Part shown: positions 1 to 11,627 of the stretch, piece after piece | Position numbering within the stretch: the first letter of the stretch is position 1 | Layout: each line of letters begins with the position of its first letter | Assembly: GCA_032433765.1 (NCBI GenBank) | Contig: JAVIAB010000124.1 | Coordinates: forward strand, 96,743,202-96,807,201 | DNA length: 64,000 bases | DNA from: Megaustenia siamemsis | Taxonomy: Eukaryota > Mollusca > Gastropoda > Stylommatophora > Ariophantidae | Direction: 5' to 3' | Made by a program: the position numbers and the translations under genes | Notes under the pieces: generated by a model | Told to the model about the DNA's origin: nothing | The model's database searches: none | What the model saw: only the letters and a program-made list of their open reading frames with translations

Positions 1-26
1 CTGAACACATTCCTCTCTGACAGTAA
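1..26. repeat. Last bases of a 45-bp minisatellite
   Basis: 'ctgaacacattcctctctgacagt' matches the repeat unit at 30,963-31,684 and runs straight into the first unique sequence of unit A, exactly as at 31,684. It implies another array, and probably another unit, upstream of the window. Confidence 0.85.
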
Positions 27-1392
27 TATATGCTACTATGAAATCTTCTACATCTGTTAAAGACATTTCCTGTACTGACTTGTATATAAACAAAATCGCA
101 TTTTGTAAATGTATCTTATAGTGTTATATTTATTTGGTTACCAAGGAAAATAAACAAATGAAATTTTACTTTATAAAACAAATGTTATGTAACTATATTA
201 AAATCAAAGGTCGGATACTTTCTAATGTGCTATATATAGGTTGATTATAACTCTACATTATATGTTCGTTGAATACTGAAATTATTAAAATTCTTTTCGG
301 TCCTTAATATTGTCCCTGATTGCCTGAACATTTTAAAAAAAATAAAAATACTATTTGCACTAAATCTGACATGGTTTAGTTGATACAAGTCACAGGCACA
401 TGTAGATGATATTGAAAACAATATAGTTTCATAATCACCGAAAATATTTTGAATATAGTTAAAGATGAAAACGTAATTTTTGTTGTTGTCACTATATCAT
501 GTAATCCAAAAGGGTATCATCAGTGTTACTAAAACAACTAGTCCTTCATATTCTTAGAACATTATACTCTAGCCTTTTCTGCTATTTTCATATTTTGCAA
601 TAGGTATTCTTTATACTTCATTGCTGCCAACCATTTTTAACTTTTACACATGAATTAGTTGACTGAAAACTTTCAAAACCTCACATATTTGTCTATACTG
701 TAAACTATATAACACAAGGGAGATCATTCTAGACTTGCCGCAAGAAATGAAATTATATGAGAGTTGAATCCCTTGGAAATGCACTTTTTTAGCACGAGGA
801 ATTTTTTAAATTACGAGTCAAAATATACGTTCCTGTGTCCACTTGGCAAAATAATATTTAATGAGTGACAATGACAGCGTTGCTGCGGTCGAAAGAGGTA
901 TTATATAATTACTTTATTAAATATATAAATAATGTTTATAACAACGATGCTATAGGAATTGATCCAAATAAGTTTCACAAATTAAATGCTTGACTTTAAA
1001 TATATGTCATTTACTTTGTTTATAGTATAGCTTTATGTTAATTTCGATGATCATATATGTTTGTAATGATACGTTACATGGAACTGGAATGGTATGACAC
1101 GTTTGCAAAATGTTGAAATTAAAAATGGATTAGTTTCCAACAAAGGAGAGTTGTGTATTTGAACGCTGCTATATGAAATCACATATTTGCCAATAAGTGT
1201 TTCTTATAACCTCACTTTTTATCGAACACGTTCCTTCACAAATGCTATTATTATTTTTTTTCTATCCATTATGTAATATACATTTTTTGTCTAATCAATA
1301 TTGATTGATCTATAATGTACTTCACTTTTGCACTTGTTTATAATTCAAAGAACTTTAAAATGGGTGTTAGATTATTATGTTTATATATATAT
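27..1392. other. AT-rich non-coding stretch at the start of unit A
   Basis: No open frame or recognisable element. It is colinear with 31,685-32,321, 32,581-32,682 and 35,352-36,000 in unit B, where it is interrupted by a SINE and a hAT element. It therefore supplies the empty sites for both (near 615 and 690). Confidence 0.7.
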
Positions 1393-2110
1393 ACAGTCGA
1401 ACCTGTCTAAGGCGACCATTCACGGGACTTTCAAAAACTGGTCCCATAGGACAGGTGGTCCTGCCTCACAGGTTTCACATAATAAATAGAGCGATAAAAA
1501 AATTTTTATCCTAAGCACTATGAAAACTAACCTGCAAATCAGCGTAATCCATGAGTAGAACATAGTGCACATGTCGGTCTACAATAGCCACTGGTTGGAC
1601 ACTTTTCATAAAACACGATAGTTAAACACACAAAAATATTTTGTCGAATCACTGATATTCGTTCTTCCAGCGTTAATGCTTTTGGTTTTACACTTTTGAC
1701 ACTGGCCATTTCCTATATTGTGTGTAACACTTTTAAAATCCACAAAAATAATTCACTGAGATACTGTACATGTACGTGAATACACTCTAAGCGAGCAATG
1801 ACTAATTCTTTAGTTAATTCCTGTAATTTATACGGGCCACGCAATGGTCTACTCTGGTCTAGACGGAACCGCGAAGTGATGTCACTTCACGAATCATAGA
1901 TCTGTGTCTGCCGTGTTTCTCACACCAGTATTGACTGATAAACGTAATACGTCCCACTGTAATCTGGGACTCACTAAATACGGGAAAACTTCGACACCTG
2001 TAGACACCTGTGTCGATCGTTTATGGCTCCCAGCGAGACGGAGAAGGACTGGCTGGTCAGTGTATCGTTATCTCGGATTACCCGCGTGTCGTAAACGGGA
2101 TAAATATATG
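1393..2110. mobile_element. Unit-A-only insertion with a pogo/Tigger-like end
   Basis: It interrupts a (TA)n tract that is continuous at ~36,045-36,067 in unit B. The left edge reads TA followed by 'cagtcgaacctgtctaagg', resembling the terminal sequence of many pogo/Tigger-type DNA transposons, which duplicate TA. I could not find a matching inverted end on the right, so this may be a truncated or composite element. No transposase is visible. The frame open from 1,904 to 2,374 runs across the right boundary and is not credible. Confidence 0.4.
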
Positions 2111-4260
2111 TATATATATTGTCCTTTTCGTCTTGTCACACGGTCTAGTGGAGGCTATTGCGTATTTTCTTGTTTAGGTTTTGTTTTTGGCGAACAGTTT
2201 CTCCCTTGGATAATTCTACCAATGTTTGACAAACACACATGGCCACAAGTCAGGCCCACTGTTCCACAGGGTTTTCCATCCTTTTTCATGAGTCTTTTCT
2301 CTTCTAAGTTTTGCCTTAGCACAGTATCAAATGATGTTATACCATTCCTTATACATGCTCTCCATAATGTGTGATTACCAGATGTTCCCAGGCATATTCA
2401 CAGATGGAGAAGTCAAAAGGATCATTTACAGATATCTCTATTTAGTAGTTTACGTCTGCCGATTTGTCTTTTTTCCGTGTATTAGTTCACCATATATTAT
2501 TTGTTAGGGATGCGTTTTTTTTTCCATTCACTGGACGTGTCCCAACCATCTTAGTCTTCGACACCTTAACATCGACATGATTGTTGGAGACTTAGCACGT
2601 TGCAAGACAGTTAAGTTGGTTATTTTATCCTGCTATATGATGTTGGAAGGGCAGCAAAAAATATACAAAAAGGGTGGGGGCGAGGACACATCCCTGTTTC
2701 ACTCCGTTGTTGACTTTAAAACTCTCTAATGAACTCCCATCAAGGTGGATTTTAGCATCCATGTCTTCATGGAAGGACATAATCAGCTTAAGTAATTTAG
2801 GTGGGCAGCCTATGCTTTTTTATGTTTATAGTGTCATACATAATGAATAACATAATGTAAATGGTGATTTGTCTGATTGTCTTCTATTTGCGTGTGCAAT
2901 GTTTTATTATTTTTTTACAGCGTTATTAAAAAAACCAGTCTAGAGAATGAGTTCAAATATTTTAATTGCCGGTCTAAATATTTATATTCGTCCAGTTATA
3001 CTGACTGTCGATCTCTGTGTAGATTAGATCATCGTTGATGCTTTGTCCCACGGACTTTTAAGTCATCTTAGTTTTACGCTTTGACATTTATGAATGTCTG
3101 TAATTTTAAAAATACTTCTTCTTCCCTTCCTCATGTGCCTTTCATCGTCGAGGGGAGATATAATATGCAGTCTTTTGTGCGTTTGCTCTCTGTTTATCTC
3201 TGCTGCTGTTATGTTTCCTACTGTTTCTAATTGTCCGTTAATCCCATCATTTTCTCTGCCTTACTCACGATCCAACTTTGAAGCGGTCTGAGTTACCTGC
3301 TGCTGTTCTGATTGTGCAGCTGCTGTGGATGTAGTGACTTTTAAATAGGTTGGTTAGATGTTGACTTACTACGTATGTTGTTAGTATCTCCCACAGTTGT
3401 TCTCTATTTACTCTGTCGAATACTTTTTCCTGGTCAATGAAATCTGCATACACATTATGATTGTCTACTAACGTCTTTTCTGATAACTGTTTTAGGGTGA
3501 ATAGACCGTCAGTACATCTTCTGCTCTTTTCGGAACCCCGTTTGAAAAAAAACGCTTTACTGTAGTTCTTTTATTGGTCTCTGCCTTTTTGACAATAATT
3601 TTGGCGTATAATTTCCACACATGGCTGTGGAGCGATATAGCTCTATATTGATTGTTATCTCTTTTGCTACCTTTCTTTTTCCATATTTGTACGATGATTG
3701 CCTGTTGCCAGTCTTCAGGGCTTTTTGTTGGTGCCATGCTGCATTGAATATTCTTCCAACCATGCCACTCATCTTTCTCCTGCTGTTGATATTATTTCTC
3801 GTGGTATGTTATCTATCCCAGGTGATTTATTTCTTGGTGCATATTTAATTACTTCTTCGATTTCCTATTGCATGATGTTGGGTTCTTTTTTTGTGCATTC
3901 TTACGCTGCCTTTGTTATGTTAATGGTGGTTGTTGCTAATGTTCAAGAGGTCTTCAAAATATTCTTTCCATCTCTGTTGCATATGTTGATTATTTGGTAT
4001 TTACTGTCCGTCTTTATCATTCATGAGTTCAGTGTGATCATGGTTTTCTTTTCCCGCCCTAATCTGCTTTTACAGCTTTGTAGAAGTCTCGTGAGGCTGT
4101 CTTGAAATCCCTGCTCATTTTTTGTTCGAATTCTGTCCATTTGTTTTGCTTAAATTCTTTGATACAAATTTTAACTTTTCTTCAGAACTAAGTTATATTT
4201 TTCATATTGTCCTTGGCTCTTCTGCTCTTCCCAATTTTAAAATAATTTCTTCTTTTCTGT
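2111..4260 (-). mobile_element. LINE-delta remnant (CR1/Jockey-like), unit A copy
   Basis: Reading the minus strand, pieces of a reverse transcriptase appear in order. One piece is at 3,737-3,492 (motifs DWQQAIIVQIWKKKGSKRD and QYRAISLHSHV). The next is at 3,453-3,265 (YADFIDQEKVFDRVNREQLW, the aspartate-bearing palm strand). A C-terminal region lies at ~2,700-2,230, better preserved in the unit B copy as LKWLGHVQRM. Many frameshifts and stops make it dead. It is shared with unit B at 36,068-37,850 and so predates the duplication. Confidence 0.75.
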
Positions 4261-5110
4261 AATTGCTTCTCTAATTACATCGATCAACCATTAGGAAACA
4301 ATTTTAAAATACTGTTATGACGATTTCTTTGACATTTTATGATTCTCTTTGTTCCTTTTAATTTTCGCTCACTGCTGGGTATTCAACTAAAGCGGTCTAA
4401 ACATTAACTAAAGTTACTAAATCCGCTTTAAAAAAGTTATGAATTTACATTTTCAGACGCTTATGTTCGTCATTTTTGTGTCAAGATTTATTTCTATGCC
4501 AAGAATAATTTTCAGATTCCTTGTAATTTTCTCGTTGAATATTCATCTAAGTTGTTCCATAATTATTTCTTCTTCTTACACCCGTGGTGAGATGATTTCC
4601 TTATTTTGTAATATATTTGCTATCATGTGCTTTGTAATTTTCTTCAGTTAAATTAATTACTCTAGATAGACAGTACTGTTATGCTATCATTTCTCTGTGT
4701 CAATATTAATACTTTCCTAGCAAGTTCTTTAAACAAATTAGTTTATGTTTTCTTCAACTAAACATTTAAAACATTCATTTACCTACAAAAAATAGTGTTC
4801 AATGAATAACTAATTTGTCACAGGACAATAGAAACCGTATTCATTTTCCTTATTCTAAAATATGTACACACATTCATTCCATAGAGAACTGAAAGAGTTA
4901 CATTTCTTCACTATTTACATTTCCAATAAAAGTTACTAAGCGCGATAAATCCGTGTGCATTTAATCGTGTTTTAAAATGAATGAAACGTATTTGTTATTC
5001 ACATTACCTTGAAAAGAGAGTTTAATTAACGTGGTTCTACATTATATTTCCGTTTTATATCGAATTAAAATATTTATTGTAAAGTTTATCGATTCATAAA
5101 CATGCACAAT
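4261..5110. other. AT-rich stretch without a gene
   Basis: Short T-rich open frames only (for example 4,439-4,651). Colinear but partly deleted in unit B (37,851-38,464). No element recognised. Confidence 0.6.
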
Positions 5111-5114
5111 TCAA

Positions 5115-5515
5115 AGACAACACATACAAGTCATGTAAATGAATCTAAATATCAGGGAACATTGTTAACCTCAGATAGTAGATGTACACCACAGGTTAGA
5201 CGCAGAATAGCACAGGAAAATCCGTTTTCCAAAGAAATGAGGAAGATACTATGCAATCTATTTTCACAATAGAAACAACAAACAGAGATCTTAAATGTTA
5301 TGTAGAGCCAGTCTTAACATATGGATGTGAAAATCATGGACAATAGACAACAAGCAGAAAGATCACTGGAGGCTGTAGAAATGTGGTTTTACAGAAGAAT
5401 GTTGAGAATACCATGGAGGGCTAAGAAGAGTAATCAAAAAACGTTCTGAAAGAGTCCAAAACAAAAAGACAGCTAATTCCCAATATTAAAAAGAAACAAT
5501 CACTGTACCGAGAGG
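5115..5515 (+). mobile_element. LINE-beta remnant, RT C-terminal region
   Basis: Degraded but recognisable peptides typical of the region after the RT palm: YQGTLLTSDSRCTPQVRRR, then EAVEMWFYRRMLRIPWRAKK. They match the better-preserved beta copy at 60,600-61,420. Multiple frameshifts. Shared with unit B at 38,465-38,835. Confidence 0.65.
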
Positions 5516-5521
5516 GTATAG

Positions 5522-6362
5522 TGAGACAAGTAAACAGACGTGGGTTTAGTTGATTGGTGAAAGGCGGAGGAAGTAGTTTTTAATTGGACTATAGGAGGAG
5601 TATATGAAGACGAGACACAAAGAAACTAGAAGTCTTCAGAGAAAGAAGTCACACACCTAGGATTAGATAGGGGCAACAACGCCGTGTGGTTAGCCCAGAA
5701 GGGGCTGACAATGGCCCAAGCTAGCAAGCTAACTTCTTATAGAGAGAGAGAAGTCACACACCTAGGACTAGATAAGGGTGACAATAGCCCAAGCTAGCAA
5801 GCTAACTTCTTATAGAGAGAGAAGTCACACACCTAGGACTAGATAAGGGTGACAATAGCCCAAGCTAGCAAGCTAACTTCTTAGAGAGAGAGAAGTCACA
5901 CACCTAGGACTAGATAAGGGTGACAATAGCCCAAGCTAGCAAGCTAACTTCTTATAGAGAGAGAAGTCACACACCTAGGACTAGGTAAGGGTGACAATAG
6001 CCCAAGCTTGCAAGCTAACTTCTTATAGAGAGAGAGAAGTCACACACCTAGGACTCTATATGGGTGACAATAGCCCAAGCTAGCAAGTAGTGCTTAAGAG
6101 AACAGTTAGCTAAGTCGAACAGAACTAGAGTCGAGCGACATGAGAAGATAGATTAGCGTAGAAGTAGATATTAGGGAATTGTTCAATGGGGAGGTTAGGA
6201 GTTTTAAGTTGTGTGAGAGCCTAGGGACCAGAGGCGAGTAATATTGCTACTGCGAAGTGTGACGGACCGTGTTGGAGTGAACCGTTGGTCATGTAATTGC
6301 TTGTACACATTTCGTAACTAAGCGCCAATTGTTAAGAAAGAAGAATAAATCTTTTTATAACA
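5522..6362. mobile_element. Candidate solo LTR
   Basis: The segment starts TG (tgagacaagtaaac) and ends CA (tttttataaca). It is flanked on both sides by the 4-bp direct repeat 'atag' (5,518-5,521 and 6,363-6,366). A polyadenylation signal, aataaa, lies ~20 bp before the end, as in the R region of an LTR. It contains the 72-bp tandem repeat. No internal retroelement genes adjoin it, hence 'solo'. The unit B copy starts at 38,847 but lacks its last third. Inference from termini only; a chance match of TG..CA plus a 4-bp repeat is possible. Confidence 0.4.
5640..6095. repeat. ~72-bp tandem repeat, about 6 copies
   Basis: Units of 71-73 bp containing 'tcacacacctaggactag' and 'cccaagctagcaagctaac', joined by a variable (ga)n run that explains the length variation. 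The first unit is longer and diverged. The matching array in unit B (38,966-39,916) has about 13 copies, most with 'aagcttgcaag' in place of 'aagctagcaag'. Confidence 0.9.
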
Positions 6363-6447
6363 ATAGGTGTAAAGTTCTCTTTGTAGTAGGATACATGGCC
6401 ATGTAATTGAATGTTGCTCATCTCAAGTTGCTACAGCTCATCCAGAC

Positions 6448-6735
6448 CAAGTAAATCTTGAATATGGCACTTCTTCTACTTCTATCCTTCCTCTGCTGCC
6501 CGTGGCGTCGAGGGGAGAAACAATCTGCAATTCTTTGCTCATCTGTTGGCCTCTTCTGATGTTATCCTTCCTAATGACTCTAGTATTCTTTTTATCCATC
6601 TCTTTCTCGGTCTTCCTCTTAATCTGGCGTTTTCGTAGTGTTTGTTTATGGCTCTTTGAATCATTGTTAGTTCATTTTGTCTTGTTATGTGGCCGAACCA
6701 ATTTATCTGTTGTTTCTTTATGTATTTAAACACTC
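6448..6735 (-). mobile_element. LINE-gamma 3' fragment
   Basis: The minus strand encodes YIKKQQINWFGHITRQNELT followed by an arginine-rich RGRPRKRWIKRILESLG segment, the conserved C-terminal tail of many LINE reverse transcriptases. It is 5' truncated. A second copy of the same family is at 40,368-40,789 in unit B, but at a different site. Confidence 0.7.
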
Positions 6736-7653
6736 TGAAAAAAACAAAATTCTATATGTCTATCCTGCTTAATGATATTTTAGTTCACATTATATCATTC
6801 TCTGGAATTGGAAACTTGACACATAATCCATATAGAATAGAAATATTGATGTTTCACTGAATCAAAAAATACACCGGCACGGTCACTCCGCCATCTTGAA
6901 AAGAACTTTCAAGAATATGACACTGAACACAATCAATTAAAACTAATGAAGACACTGGGCTTTAGTGCCCAAGAGTTAACAATAAGGAAGAACCATAGAG
7001 CAGAGAGTTATAAGGTCTGTGCAGCGATTGAGGTAAAAGCGGTCACATCCTTATAATTGATTTGTTGGAATCCTGATTCGTTAAACTAGCATAATTGAGC
7101 TTTCATTTAGTCTACTTCTGTATCCCCTGGCTGCAGACTAACAATTCCGGATAAATGATCAAAAGTAAAGGGAAAGGCAGTCAAAAAGCAATTTCCAATT
7201 GGTAATAGAATCTATTTGACTATATTATACTAAGTCTCAACTTCATGCTTTGAATTGCCAGTTCCCTATTTCTTGGCCTCACTTTAAAAGAGAATATTTC
7301 AAGTACAAATTTATAGATCAATCCAGCCTAAAGAAAGGGTTTGTGCACATAGGTCGTATATGGTTGGCCAATAGGAATTACTTTCATACTTTGCCGTATA
7401 TCAGGTCACAAACAAACTAACATTGTCTTCAGTGGTAGTCTTGACACTAATCGTCTGGTCGAACTAAATGAACAAGGAAATAAAACCTTGCGACATTGTT
7501 CCATTTAAGTCATTCATAATGTTAGTTTGTTGACTTCATGAATACTGTAGCAATGCAGGCTATAGATAAATTCATAGCAATGTGCTTTAAACCATTATAC
7601 ACATTTCTGTTTTACTTTTACCTATCTGTAAATTATTATAGTAGGAAGTCTAA
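6736..7653. other. Non-coding stretch; first part absent from unit B
   Basis: 6,198-7,352 is missing in unit B, where 'gttcaatggggaatgtatatgg' (near 40,010) joins the two flanks. From ~7,353 the sequence is shared with 40,021-40,325. No supported gene: the 61-codon frame of the B copy (40,016-40,201) is interrupted in A. Confidence 0.6.
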
Positions 7654-7900
7654 GTAAAGAGCCCCGTCATGTCAAGTCGCGTATTAGGAATATGGAGTTA
7701 GTGACCATAATTTGTACAGACCTTCGACACAAAAATTTTTGGGATAGTGTGGTTGGTATTACGCCCGTGCCGCTTTACTTTCCCAGCAAAAAATCAGGTA
7801 CATTTAAGGCTGGGTGAACCTGGAAGCCGTCGATAAAGATCGAACCCGACCTCTTGTCCTTTGTAGACCAGTTCACTAACCACTGAGTTATCGCGGCTCC
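7654..7900 (-). mobile_element. tRNA-derived SINE
   Basis: On the minus strand it begins 'ggagccgcgataactcagtgg' (Pol III A-box region), has a B-box-like 'ggttcgatcttt', and continues into the family body with 'ggcgtaataccaacc' and a terminal 'gacatgacggggc'. The copy is diverged. The same insertion is at 40,326-40,991 in unit B, so it predates the duplication. Confidence 0.8.
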
Positions 7901-7944
7901 AAAATTATTATAGTATATTGAAATAGTAAAAACCAGTTAGTTAC

Positions 7945-8134
7945 CTTTGACGGTGCTGCTATACACAAACGCCTCTCTAGAGTGATCAAAGTGGTTATCC
8001 AAAAGATAATGTGAGTGAACACCGTGTGGGGTATTCCCCAAGTCATGTAAACATCCAAAGAATTAAATGGTAAGTCCAGGCTCCTGAATAATGGACTGTA
8101 GAATATGTTTGTTTCGAGAGACGGCCAGATTAAA
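7945..8134 (-). pseudogene. Orphan, broken paralogue of GPCR exon 2
   Basis: The minus strand, read up to a GT donor at 7,944-7,943, encodes SLDLPFNSLDVYM, then WGIPHTVFTHIIFWITTL and ITLERRLCIAAPSK. This aligns with exon 2 of both intact receptors (ALDLPFYPTDVAYL, IPHTVFTRITCWITAL, ITLERCLCITAPLK), including the ER pair at the DRY position. The 5' part keeps an 'ag' acceptor (8,136-8,135) and LAVS but lacks about 25 bp covering the end of TM2, which shifts the frame. No matching exon 1 or exon 3 was found nearby. It is absent from unit B, inside a ~1-kb segment missing there. It is much more diverged than A is from B, so it records an older receptor copy. Confidence 0.8.
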
Positions 8135-8985
8135 CTGCCAGGACATTAAGGTTGAGACTGCAGCCTGCGTGAAACTTTTGAATAAATCTGTAAACGAACA
8201 TGAAAGTATGCTGTGTTATGTTATATCTTGTTATGATCATCATCCCTACCTCGCAGGCCTGTTCATCTTTGCTCCAATCTTCTTTTCACAATTCTTAGAA
8301 GCTTCCAAGATAACCAGAAGTGATTTTTGTTTAAATCTATGATTTTGCTTTAATATCGTTGATTGATGTCGAAGATTTGATGCTCATTTCTGAGTAGAAT
8401 TTCTGTGATCTTGTATATAGCAGGAGATAAACATAGATATCAAGTATAATTAATATGAAACATAATGCCGAATGAACATAATATTGCATAGCCAAACTAA
8501 CAGAAAGACAAGACAATCTACAACGTTTTGGCAAAAGCCGTCATCAGGTATAATAAACAAACTGAACACATTAAAGACATCATTGTGAGTTAGAATACAC
8601 AACAACTACACAGCCCTAAATGGTGGAAAAGACAGTGGCCAGGATTTTCGTAGCCTGTTTAAAACATTAATAGGATTTAGGGCTGGTAGGATTTAATTAG
8701 AAAAAAATGAACCAACAATGAACAATTGGAAAAATGAAAGGACTTGTTTTATAGGATACAAATAAAAAGGGAAGAAGAGTAAATGAAGGTGATGATAGGG
8801 GTCGCAAGGGGTAAGGAGAGCAAAGGAGATCATGAAGTTACTGCAGTGAGGAATAGGAATAGGACACAGGAAAGACATGGAGAGTAGGCCTGAAAATAAA
8901 GAAAAGGGTGAAAGGAGTTTACTCCTCACGGTTGGAGAGTACCAAAGCGGGCTAAGAGTCGGTTCTCCAACGTGAAAGGGCTACG
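8135..8985. other. Non-coding stretch with a recurrent repeat motif
   Basis: Contains 'caacgttttggcaaaagcc' and 'gtcatcaggtataa' around 8,521-8,552. Near-copies occur at ~11,227-11,260 and ~42,715-42,745, a dispersed repeat of unknown type. 7,880-8,885 is absent from unit B. No gene seen. Confidence 0.5.
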
Positions 8986-10015
8986 GGTATCAGAAGAACA
9001 AGAGATGATGTCAGTAACGTGGAAGTTATCTGAGGAACAAGAGAGGATGTCACTAACAAAGAAGTCATCAGAGAAACAAGAGAGGATTTCACTAACGAAG
9101 ACGCCATCAGAGAAACAAGAATGATGGCAGTAACGTGGAAGTCATATGAGGAACAAGAGAAGATGCCAGTAACATGGAAGTCATCAGAGTAACAAGAGAT
9201 GGTGGCAGTAACATGGAAGTCATCAGAGGAACAAGAGAAGATGCCAGTAACACGGAAGTCATTAGAGGAACAAGAGAAGATGCCAGTAACACGGAAGTCA
9301 TTAGAGGAACAAGAGATGATGTCAGTAACGAGGAAGTCATTAGAGAAACAAGAGATGATGGCAGTAACATGGAAGTCACCAGATGAACAAGAACTGATGC
9401 CAGTAACATGGAAGTCATCATAGGAACAAGAGATGATGTCAGTAACATGGAAGTCATCAGAGGAACAAGAACTGATGCCAGTAACATGGAAGTCATCAGA
9501 GGAACAAGAGATGATTTCAGTAACATGGAAGTCATCAGAGGAACAAGAGATGATGTCAATAACATGGAAGTCACCAGATGAACAAGAACTGATGCCAGTA
9601 ACATGGAAGTCATCAGAGGAACAAGAGATGATGTCAGTAACATGTAAGTCATCAGAGGAACAAGAGATGATGCCAGTAACACGGAAGTCATTATAGGAAC
9701 AAGAGATGATGCCAGTAACACGGAAGTCATTAGAGGAACAAGAGATGATGCCAGTAACATGGAAGTCATCAGAGGAACAAGAGATGATGTCAGTAACACG
9801 GAAGTCATCAGAGGAACAAGAGATGATGCCAGTAACACGGAAGTCATTAGAGGAACAAGAGATGATGCCAGTAACACGGAAGTCACTAGAAGGAACAAGA
9901 GATGATGTCAGTAACACGGAAGTCACTAGAGGAACAAGAAATGATGCCAGTAACACGGAAGTCATCAGAGGAACAAAAGATATTGCCTGTAACATGGAAA
10001 TCATCAGAGGTATTA
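8986..10015. repeat. 39-bp minisatellite, about 26 copies
   Basis: The unit is approximately 'gaggaacaagagatgatgcc' followed by 'agtaacatggaagtcatca'. The period equals 13 codons, so long frames stay open on both strands (380 codons on the minus strand, 8,952-10,094). Unit B has only about 7 copies (41,090-41,380). No splice sites, flanking exons or conserved start support coding. Confidence 0.9.
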
Positions 10016-10254
10016 TGCCCTTGCAATCTAAAATATGAGGAGACATGAGTGCCAGAATCATGTTTGATGTTATATAAGTGTTCACATATTCCATCCACCA
10101 AGCGTCGACCTGTTTTTTTTCATTATATAGTTCACTTTGAAAACTAGTTAGATGAAATAGACAAAGGATAGATAAAATATGTAATAATTCTTTTTTCTTA
10201 TCTTATTTGACTAATAACTTAGAACAGAAGTAATCGTGACACCTAGTAAAAAGG

Positions 10255-10660
10255 TAACGAGCTCGTCACTCTAAGCGGCGTATAGGGGATATGGTATCAG
10301 TGACCATTTATGTTTATAGATTTTCGGCACACGATTTTTTAGTTAATGTGGTCGGTATGACGCTCGTGATGCTTTACTTTCCCAGAAAAAAAATCCGGTC
10401 CCATTTAAGGCTTGGTTAACCCGGAAGCGGTCAGTCAGGATCGAATCCGACCTCTTGTCCTTTGTAGTGGAGACAAATAATAATAAATGCATATTATTAT
10501 AGAGGGAAACTTCCGAGGCGATAATCAGCGAATCAATTCAGAGGAAAAGGTATGTTTACAACACTCTGAAAAATGACAAGTAATCAACAACAGAAAAAAA
10601 ATATGGACCAAAGCACGATCGAACCCGTATGTAGTCCAGTTCACTAACCACCTAGATATC
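10255..10660 (-). mobile_element. Degenerate tRNA-derived SINE, interrupted
   Basis: SINE body from 'gctcgtcactctaagcggcg' through 'gaatccgacctcttgtcc'. It is interrupted at ~10,470-10,620 by ~150 bp of unrelated DNA, then resumes 'gtagtccagttcactaacc'. The unit B counterpart (41,610-41,850) is uninterrupted, so the interruption is specific to A. Confidence 0.65.
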
Positions 10661-10679
10661 GCAAATCCGCCGTGACGCG

Positions 10680-11627
10680 TACCAGAATAATAAAAAAAAA
10701 ACTAACAATAGCAAACTCAATTTTGCACGTGAAGTCACGTGATTCTTGGATGTCTTGTTGTGGAATCTCCGAGCCTATAAAAATCGATAAATATTAATGT
10801 TACTAAACACAATTCAGCCATACAATGGAATGTTCATTCTGTTTACGTCACTATTTATTGCTTATCCAGACGAACATTATATCTTATTTGACATTTTAAC
10901 TGCAATAACAAAGTCGGGGTTTTAATTATCAAGTAAATAGTTCTTGAGATGGTTAGGATTTGGTCTAGCATGAAGTGAATGAAAAACTTGATAAATAATG
11001 TGAAAGGGTGGAGTAGGGGGAGACTAATGAGGTGATACTTTTCTTTCTTATTGTCTTCATGTTGAACTTGTCCTGTAGCTAGGTGTTACACCTGATAATG
11101 TTTAAGACTGTTACTGGTTAGCGTATATGTTTTCTTGTTTTCGAATGCTGTTATAGTATCACTTAAAATAATCAAAAACTGGCATGCAACAGCTAAACTA
11201 GTAGAAATAAAGTTATAGTTCAAACTACAACGTTTCGGCAGCAGCCTTCATCAGGTATAACAAACTAACTATACAAATTAAGCTCTTAAATGCAAGCCAC
11301 AAATCACAACATCGATCTTAGATGTGTCATAAAGAGACGGCAGAAAAAGACGAAGGTCAGGATATACATAGAGTTTAATTACAACAAAAAAATATTTGTA
11401 AATCTGATATTTGTGATTATCATAGTATCACTACTTATCTGTTTTCACTTAGTGTATGTTTCTTTGAAAATAGATGTTACTTCTGACAAACTTGTAATTG
11501 ATTATTGCGTTATCGTCATTGTGAACTATACTGGTTGACTTAGACGATTGTCTCCTTTCACTTTTCCTTGTCCATAGTACATCACATCAATTTTATTGTT
11601 GGTAGTGCCAGGACAACAAGCTATCAA
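10680..11627. other. Shared non-coding stretch
   Basis: Closely matches 42,208-43,110 in unit B. It holds the repeat motif 'tttcggcagcagccttcatc' at ~11,229. The 82-codon frame at 11,290-11,538 is also open in B (42,775-43,023). It encodes a hydrophobic stretch but resembles nothing known to me, and the units are so recent that an open frame in both means little. Confidence 0.5.

Noticed and set aside
1904..2374. 156-codon plus-strand frame
   Set aside because: Crosses the edge of a unit-A-only insertion into an antisense LINE remnant; not preserved in unit B.
3557..4105. Hydrophobic plus-strand frames resembling membrane proteins (3,621-3,848; 3,698-4,105)
   Set aside because: Antisense shadows of the LINE-delta RT on the minus strand.
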